A stretch of 36,192 nucleotides of DNA from Acidimicrobiales bacterium (GTDB taxonomy: Bacteria > Actinomycetota > Acidimicrobiia > Acidimicrobiales > SZUA-35), in assembly GCA_024644005.1 (NCBI GenBank), contig JAHELU010000017.1:1-36192 (forward strand), given 5' to 3'. The notes beneath the pieces are model-generated. The model was not told the DNA's origin. It made no database searches and saw only the letters and a list, made by a program, of their open reading frames with translations. The first letter of the stretch is position 1. Every line of letters starts with the position of its first letter. Positions 31,754-36,192 of the stretch are shown here, one piece after another. The translations under genes and the position numbers were made by a program.

Positions 31754-32902
31754 TCAATAGCGGAAGAGGGCGGCCAGCTCTTCGCCGCCCGGGACCTCGG
31801 CCCTGCTCACCACGTAGACGACGCCACCATGGGTGAGCGTATCGATGGCCGCTCTGTCGAGGAGATCATGGTCACCCGGCTGACGCGTGTCGTGCACGTC
31901 GACCCGCTGCCGGTTGGCATCGTGGCTTCCCCAACTGTGGGCGTCCACCGGCACGAACAACGTGTCGACCCGGCCCGAGAAGGCGGCCGGAAGGATCTCC
32001 TCCAGTGACGAGCTGGCTGGGGTCGTGTTGGCCAGGAAGGTCTCGGTGGCGGCGCTCCGGCCCTCGGCCAGAAGGGGCTCGACCAGCGGCCAGGCCCTGC
32101 GATGGAGCTCATCGGCGCCCAGCTTGTCCGGGTTGCCCTCGATGGCGGCACCGGCGATCCGGGGGTACGTGCTGATGCCTCGGTACGCGGCCAGCAGGGA
32201 GTTGACCCCGGCCAGCACCAGTGGCGTGGCCGGGTCGTCGAAGAGATGGCGGATGCCTGCGTCGACGATGCGGAAGAAGCGGGCGAGATCGGACTTCGTC
32301 GAGTCCTTCGTTCCCCCGTGGCCGTGAAAGGTCGCAGCCACCCGTCCCCGCCCGACCCGGTCGGCGCCGTGGCTCTGGATCTGTCGCTCGCGGTCGTCGT
32401 ACCGCAGGACGTCGGCCAGACTGTGGGGAACGTCTCCCAAGCCGATCTCCGAGAGGTGGAGCGGATCGCCGCGGAGCAGCCGAACGCGATTCTGGCTGAG
32501 CGCCAGGACGTGGAAGGTCTTTCCGGTGGCCAGTGCAGCGATGAGAGGCTTGAGGTGGAAGCGATCGGCTATGACGACGAGCTCCTCCATCGGCTCCGAC
32601 AGCCGGTAGGCGACCGTCGAGTCCGGCCCGACGTACAACGCGAGGCCACGGGCCTGGTGGGCCCAGAACTCCTGATCGTCGAGCAGGGCCGTTGCGGGTG
32701 CGAGCAGCGCAGCTGCCTCGGGAGACCGGAGACCGAGCGAGACCAGGTCGGCGGTGGCCTGGGTCAGCAGGTTCCTGAACCTGATCGGATCCTGCGCCTG
32801 CTCGGGCCCGACGGGGTGGGTCGGCAGGAGCATCGAAACGCAATGATCGGCAGTGATGTCAGCCAACTCGCGGAGGTCGTCGCTCGTGACGAAATCGATC
32901 AT
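31754..32902 (-). CDS. baeRF-like (bacterial archaeo-eukaryotic release factor) protein
   Basis: A 382-aa cytosolic protein. Characteristic segments: CVSMLLPTHPVGPEQAQDPI, FRNLLTQATADL, LLDDQEFWAHQARGLALYVG, MEELVVIADRFHLKPLIAAL, FHVLALSQNRVRLLRGD, then TFHGHGGTKDSTKSDLARFF and HRRAWPLVEPLL. These match the widespread bacterial family related to eukaryotic/archaeal class I release factors (baeRF, family 3-like), thought to act at the ribosome or in stress, without proven function. I use ATG 32902 because GAGGTGG precedes it; the open frame upstream to 33022 is not family-like. Followed by a stem-loop at 31696. The HTH gene ends 150 bp upstream on the same strand, so co-transcription is possible. 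Confidence 0.8.
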   Translation of the reverse strand: MIDFVTSDDLRELADITADHCVSMLLPTHPVGPEQAQDPIRFRNLLTQATADLVSLGLRSPEAAALLAPATALLDDQEFWAHQARGLALYVGPDSTVAYRLSEPMEELVVIADRFHLKPLIAALATGKTFHVLALSQNRVRLLRGDPLHLSEIGLGDVPHSLADVLRYDDRERQIQSHGADRVGRGRVAATFHGHGGTKDSTKSDLARFFRIVDAGIRHLFDDPATPLVLAGVNSLLAAYRGISTYPRIAGAAIEGNPDKLGADELHRRAWPLVEPLLAEGRSAATETFLANTTPASSSLEEILPAAFSGRVDTLFVPVDAHSWGSHDANRQRVDVHDTRQPGDHDLLDRAAIDTLTHGGVVYVVSRAEVPGGEELAALFRY

Positions 32903-33052
32903 CTGGCCACCTCGTGGGGCGTGTTCCACTCGACCGTGCCGGTCGGCATCGGACGCTCCAGGATAGAGCCGAACACACTCGCCCACCGGGAACAGTATTC
33001 GGTCTGTGCCATGGCCGCTCACCGAGGGCGATCACGGCCGACCTCGGTCCGA

Positions 33053-33424
33053 TCAGTGCTCGAGGGCGGCCTTCTGTCGCAGGAGCGCCGAGATGCGCTG
33101 GCGGGTGACGCCGAACAGCTCGGCGATGGCCTCGATGGTGAGACCCTCTGCCCTGAGGGCGAGAGCCACGGCCGCTCTGAGCTCGGCGCCGACGGTCTCG
33201 AGCGTCGCCATGTTGGTGGAGAGCAGTTCGACCACGCGCGGCCGTTCCTCGCGGCGCACGATGTCGACCAGCGCCTCGCCCCGCTCGAGGCTCTCGCGGA
33301 GATCCCGGACGCGTCGCTGGATCTCGAGGCTCCGCTCGACGTTCTCGGCCGCCCCGGCCTCGATGCCCTCCACCGCTGCCAGCAGTCGGGTCAGTGTTTG
33401 TTCCTTGGCTGCCACGAGATTCAA
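33053..33424 (-). CDS. Small HTH transcriptional regulator, coiled-coil N-terminus
   Basis: A 123-aa protein. Residues 1-85 are a helical, charged, coiled-coil-like segment (ENVERSLEIQRRVRDLRESL). Residues 88-118 are a helix-turn-helix (ALRAEGLTIEAIAELFGVTR then QRISALLRQK) similar to homeodomain-like or sigma-4-like DNA-binding helices. I do not know the family. TTG 33424 and GTG 33415 are the possible starts, neither with a clear ribosome site. It lies 60 bp after kup on the same strand and a near-perfect copy of the GCAATAGCTAT palindrome (33449-33462) lies 25 bp upstream. It is the obvious candidate to bind that motif and to control the kup region, which is inference from position. Confidence 0.75.
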   Translation of the reverse strand: MNLVAAKEQTLTRLLAAVEGIEAGAAENVERSLEIQRRVRDLRESLERGEALVDIVRREERPRVVELLSTNMATLETVGAELRAAVALALRAEGLTIEAIAELFGVTRQRISALLRQKAALEH

Positions 33425-33448
33425 GTCAAACAGCTGAGGGCCGCCTCC

Positions 33449-33462
33449 GCAATAGCTATAGC
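33449..33462. promoter_or_regulatory. Palindromic operator candidate, copy 1 (imperfect)
   Basis: GCAATAGCTATAGC differs at one base from the perfect palindrome GCAATAGCTATTGC at 35886, and shares the following C-A-G. It sits in the short gap between kup and the small HTH gene, just upstream of the latter. I found ATAGCTAT nowhere else in the window. Confidence 0.6.
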
Positions 33463-33484
33463 CAGCCGACGTCGAGAATTCTTC

Positions 33485-35359
33485 TCACAGATCGACGTGG
33501 GTGCCGATGTCGATGCTCCGTTCGGGCGGCAACCCGAAGTGGACGCTCGGGTCACCGGCGTTGCGACTCATGAAGATGAAGAGCCGTTCTCGCCACGGAG
33601 CCATGCCCGGTCGGCTCGTCGCTCGGAGTCGCTCCCGCCCGAGGAAGTACGTCGTGTGCTCCGGGTCGAAGCTGATCTCCTCGAACAGCAGCTCCTGGAG
33701 GTCCTTGGCCAGATCGGTGCGGTCGGTGAACCCGTAGTGCAGCTCCAGCTCGAAGAAGCCGAGGCCGATCGGTCTCAGTCGGTCGCGCTCGGCGGGATGG
33801 ACATGGGGTCGGTCGGCCACGATGACCGAGACGAACACGATCGTCTCGTGGAGGCTGTCGTTGTGTCGCAGGTTCGCCAGCAACGCCGGGGGCACGACGC
33901 CCGGCTGGCGATGGAGGTAGACGCCGGTTCCGGGGTGTCGATGGGGCGGATGGGCGGACAGACCGCTGACGAAGCTGTCGACGGTCAGCGCCCGCCGCTC
34001 GATGCGTTGGCCGAGCAGCCACCGCCCCTTCCACCATGTGGTGAAGATGGTGAAGCCAGCAATGCCTATCACCAGGGGGAACCAGCCGCCGGACGGGATC
34101 TTGAACACGTTGGCGGCGGCGAACGCCAGGTCGACGACGAGCAGCGGGGCGAGGATGGCCGCGGTCCGGGTCGGCGACCAGTGCCATCGCTGGATCACGA
34201 CGGCGGCGATCAGGACGGTCGTGATGACCATCGTCAGCGTCACCGCCACGCCGTATGCCGCAGCGAGCCCCGCCGACGACCGGAAGGCGACCACCAGGCC
34301 GATGCACGAAACGAGGAGGAACCAGTTGACGGCCGGGACATAGATCTGACCCCGATGGGCCGCCGATGTCTGGGCGGTGCGCATCCTCGGCAGGTACCCC
34401 AGGTTGACGGCCTGGACGGTGAGGGAGAACGCACCGGTTATCAACGCCTGGGATGCGATGACCGTTGCTGCCGTTGCCAGGATGGTGAGCGGCCACTGGA
34501 TGATGTCGGGGGCGAGGAGGAAGAACGGATTGGCGATCGCGGCCGGCTGCTCGAGCAGCAGCGCCCCCTGCCCGAAGTAGTTGAGCACGAGGGCGGGGAG
34601 AACCAGGGCGAACCAGCCGGCCTGTATCGGTCGACGACCGAAGTGGCCCATGTCGGCGTAGAGCGCCTCGCCCCCGGTGACGACCAGGAAGACCGAGCCG
34701 AGGACCAGGAAGCCCCGTCCGCCGTTGTCGGCGAAGAACGCAACGGCCCGACTCGGGTCGAGCGCCCGCAGCACCGACGGCTGGCTGGCGATCTGGGCGA
34801 CACCCAGCGCAGCGAGGGTGGCGAACCACACCAGCATGACGGGCCCGAAGAACCGGCCGACGATCTCGGTTCCATGGCGCTGGATCGAGAACAGTCCGAT
34901 CAGGATGACCACCACGATCGGCACGACCCACGCATCCACACTCGGCGCCGCCACTTCGACGCCCTCGACCGCCGAGAGCACCGAGATGGCCGGCGTGATC
35001 ATCCCATCGCCGTACAGGAGAGCGGTACCGAACAGGCCGAGGATGATGAGGTTCCTGCGTGCTCGACCCTCGCCGGTGACGAGCGCGGCGAGAGCCAGGA
35101 TCCCGCCCTCGCCGTGGTTGTCCGCCCGCATCACGATGGCCACGTACTTGATGCTGATCACCACGATGAGCGACCAGAAGATCAACGACAGCACCCCGAG
35201 CACGTTCGCCTCGTCGACGATCAGCTCGTGCTCGCCGCCGAGCGACTCCCGAAACGCATAGAGCGGGCTGGTTCCGATGTCGCCGAACACCACACCGAGC
35301 GCACCGAGCGCCAGCCCTGCCGTGGTGCCTCCGGTGGGGCGGTTCGGGGCGCCGGTCAC
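33485..35359 (-). CDS. kup: Potassium uptake transporter Kup (Trk-type KUP family)
   Basis: A 624-aa potassium/proton symporter of the KUP/HAK/KT family. The N-terminal signature LGVVFGDIGTSPLYAFRESL starts near residue 21. About twelve membrane helices follow (for instance VLGVLSLIFWSLIVVISIKY; NLIILGLFGTALLYGDGMITP; ALYADMGHFGRRPIQ), and a cytosolic C-terminal domain ends in FFELELHYGFTDRTDLAKDL and RLFIFMSRNAGDPSVHFGLP. Length matches the family. GTG 35359 overlaps the TGA of the DUF1003 gene (GTGA), so the two are translationally coupled; the open frame continues upstream but only as the shadow of that gene. Downstream lies the HTH gene. The coupling suggests the DUF1003 protein acts with potassium uptake, an inference. 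Confidence 0.96.
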   Translation of the reverse strand: MTGAPNRPTGGTTAGLALGALGVVFGDIGTSPLYAFRESLGGEHELIVDEANVLGVLSLIFWSLIVVISIKYVAIVMRADNHGEGGILALAALVTGEGRARRNLIILGLFGTALLYGDGMITPAISVLSAVEGVEVAAPSVDAWVVPIVVVILIGLFSIQRHGTEIVGRFFGPVMLVWFATLAALGVAQIASQPSVLRALDPSRAVAFFADNGGRGFLVLGSVFLVVTGGEALYADMGHFGRRPIQAGWFALVLPALVLNYFGQGALLLEQPAAIANPFFLLAPDIIQWPLTILATAATVIASQALITGAFSLTVQAVNLGYLPRMRTAQTSAAHRGQIYVPAVNWFLLVSCIGLVVAFRSSAGLAAAYGVAVTLTMVITTVLIAAVVIQRWHWSPTRTAAILAPLLVVDLAFAAANVFKIPSGGWFPLVIGIAGFTIFTTWWKGRWLLGQRIERRALTVDSFVSGLSAHPPHRHPGTGVYLHRQPGVVPPALLANLRHNDSLHETIVFVSVIVADRPHVHPAERDRLRPIGLGFFELELHYGFTDRTDLAKDLQELLFEEISFDPEHTTYFLGRERLRATSRPGMAPWRERLFIFMSRNAGDPSVHFGLPPERSIDIGTHVDL

Positions 35360-35781
35360 GAGTTGCCGTCGACATCCGTCGTCACGACGGAGCGGTGGAT
35401 CTCTTCGGTCAGTGCCTCGATGGTCTTGATCATCTCGGCTGCATCGAGGTCGGTCTGATAGTCGTGGGTGGCCAGCTCTGCTGCCACCTGGTCGGCGCGA
35501 CGGGCAGCTATGAGCAGGATTGCGCCCTGGAGGGCCGCCACGCACGAGAGGATCAGGTTCGGGAGTATGAACGGATATGGATCGAAGCCGACGTTGCGGT
35601 TTCCGGCCGTCCACCCGGCGAGGAACAGCAGCGCTGCGAAGACGAAGCCCCACGACCCCATCCCGTTCCGCAGCCGGTCGGCCGCCCGCTCCCCGAACGT
35701 CAGCTCGTCGACGGATCGGACCCCGGGGTGGTGACGCCACATGTTGCGACCCGGTCCCACCCGCCACCTGGCGAGAGTCAT
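35356..35781 (-). CDS. DUF1003 family membrane protein
   Basis: A 141-aa inner membrane protein. Two transmembrane helices (about 42-60, SWGFVFAALLFLAGWTAG, and 71-93, FILPNLILSCVAALQGAILL) surround the signature FDPYPFILPNLILS of the DUF1003 family; the N-terminal ERAADRLRNGMGSW fits too. The C-terminal 50 residues are a charged cytosolic helix. AAGGAG seven bases before ATG 35781 makes it the best start; ATG 35787 is too close to that site. It is the first gene of a coupled pair with kup. Function of the family is unknown; the operon suggests a link to ion transport or membrane state. Confidence 0.9.
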   Translation of the reverse strand: MTLARWRVGPGRNMWRHHPGVRSVDELTFGERAADRLRNGMGSWGFVFAALLFLAGWTAGNRNVGFDPYPFILPNLILSCVAALQGAILLIAARRADQVAAELATHDYQTDLDAAEMIKTIEALTEEIHRSVVTTDVDGNS

Positions 35782-35885
35782 CTCCATTCTCCTTCGTTCA
35801 TCGCGCCGGTCGGTTCCCGTGTCGCCGCTCGACGGCAGCACCGACTGGCGATCCTAGCCGCCCTGCTCCGACAATGGCTGTTTCT

Positions 35886-35899
35886 GCAATAGCTATTGC
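35886..35899. promoter_or_regulatory. Palindromic operator candidate, copy 2 (perfect)
   Basis: GCAATAGCTATTGC is a perfect 14-bp palindrome in the spacer between the divergent DUF1003 gene and the membrane gene at 36010. Its right half overlaps the -35 hexamer of the promoter at 35896-35924, a repressor-like placement. A degenerate second site (caatggctgtt, 35872-35882; two mismatches to caatagctatt) lies 15 bp away. Confidence 0.65.
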
Positions 35900-35924
35900 C
35901 AGAACGCCCGCCACCGTCTAGCAT
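35896..35924 (+). promoter_or_regulatory. Promoter of right-edge membrane gene
   Basis: TTGCCA (35896-35901, five of six to TTGACA), a 17-bp spacer, then TAGCAT (35919-35924). It is the best-formed sigma-70-type promoter I see in the window. Start of transcription would be near 35931, about 80 nt before the ATG at 36010. Confidence 0.6.
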
Positions 35925-36009
35925 GAGCCGCAACGCCGTCGACAGGACAGACGCGTGCTCCCAGCGGGCGCCTGGACATCGCTACTCGGTACTCGTAGAA
36001 GGAACACCG

Positions 36010-36192
36010 ATGTCGGTCATCGATCCTCCCCAATCCGTCACCCCGCCACCGTCGCCGTCACCCGAGCGCGACCGCAGCCGGTACGTGCTCTGGCTCGTCC
36101 TCGGCCTGATCGGGATCTTCCTGCTCGGCGCCCTGCTCGCTGTTGCGCTGGTGCTCATCAGCACCTCGGAGGGCGATATCCAGAGCGAGGTC
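36010..36192 (+). CDS. Membrane protein, N-terminal fragment
   Basis: The first 61 residues of a gene that leaves the window. A Pro/Ser-rich cytosolic start (MSVIDPPQSVTPPPSPSPER) is followed by one strongly hydrophobic helix (about 27-50: YVLWLVLGLIGIFLLGALLA) and an acidic exit. AGAAGGAA lies about six bases before ATG 36010. It could be a single-pass anchored protein; the family cannot be named from this part. Its promoter overlaps the perfect palindrome at 35886, so it probably shares regulation with the DUF1003-kup unit. Confidence 0.7.
   Translation, partial: MSVIDPPQSVTPPPSPSPERDRSRYVLWLVLGLIGIFLLGALLAVALVLISTSEGDIQSEV

Noticed and set aside
32102-35458. An 1118-codon open frame on the plus strand opposite kup, the HTH gene and the baeRF-like gene
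   Set aside because: It is antisense to three recognisable genes, its product is Arg/Gly/Asp-rich with no domain, and such frames are common in GC-rich codon-biased DNA.

Overview
The window is GC-rich, gene-dense bacterial chromosome with no rRNA, no tRNA I can recognise, no insertion sequence and no CRISPR array. GTG and TTG starts, TTGA/GTGA stop-start overlaps, likely leaderless promoters, mycothiol-type DinB (TIGR03086) and actinobacterial lipoprotein, PBP and FtsK/EssC-like families point to Actinomycetota. Acidimicrobiia or a related uncultured lineage is my best guess, by inference only. Almost all DNA is core or housekeeping-like; I see no sign of recent transfer.

Layout. 1-3.5 kb: the end of an unknown gene, a small lipoprotein and two tandem DUF3048 (YerB-like) lipoproteins. 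3.5-6.7 kb: a HutC-type GntR regulator divergent from a mitochondrial-type aconitase across an AT-rich spacer. 6.7-8.2 kb: a HAD phosphatase/PlsC acyltransferase fusion carrying an in-frame 12-bp tandem repeat. 8.4-12.3 kb: a LysR regulator, a biotin-dependent carboxyltransferase with a puzzling start, and citrate synthase. 12.4-19.6 kb, minus strand: a quinone oxidoreductase, an FtsK/EssC-like N-terminal domain with no motor, a GNAT/ADP-forming acyl-CoA synthetase fusion (Pat type) and a class B penicillin-binding protein. 19.7-24.3 kb: a Ser/Thr-rich lipoprotein, a small two-helix membrane protein, a class III CoA-transferase, a thiolase and a TIGR03086 protein. 24.4-27.3 kb: a prolyl oligopeptidase and a short-chain dehydrogenase. 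27.3-31.4 kb: a 37-bp tandem repeat, a CHAD-CYTH polyphosphate-type protein, and an orphan PAS histidine kinase overlapping an orphan lipoyl-less E2 acyltransferase. 31.7-36.2 kb: a baeRF-like protein, a small HTH regulator, the Kup potassium transporter, a DUF1003 membrane protein, and the start of another membrane protein.

How genes may work together. Aconitase, citrate synthase, carboxyltransferase, CoA-transferase, thiolase and Pat form a loose central acyl-CoA/TCA theme but are not one operon. The most interesting unit is at the right end. DUF1003 and Kup are translationally coupled. The only two copies I found of the 8-mer ATAGCTAT flank this unit, inside a palindrome (GCAATAGCTATTGC, perfect at 35886-35899 and one base off at 33449-33462). 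The perfect copy overlaps the -35 of a good promoter (TTGCCA-17-TAGCAT) for the rightmost membrane gene; the other lies just upstream of the small HTH gene. This looks like an autoregulated local regulon around potassium uptake, and is the best candidate here for something undescribed.
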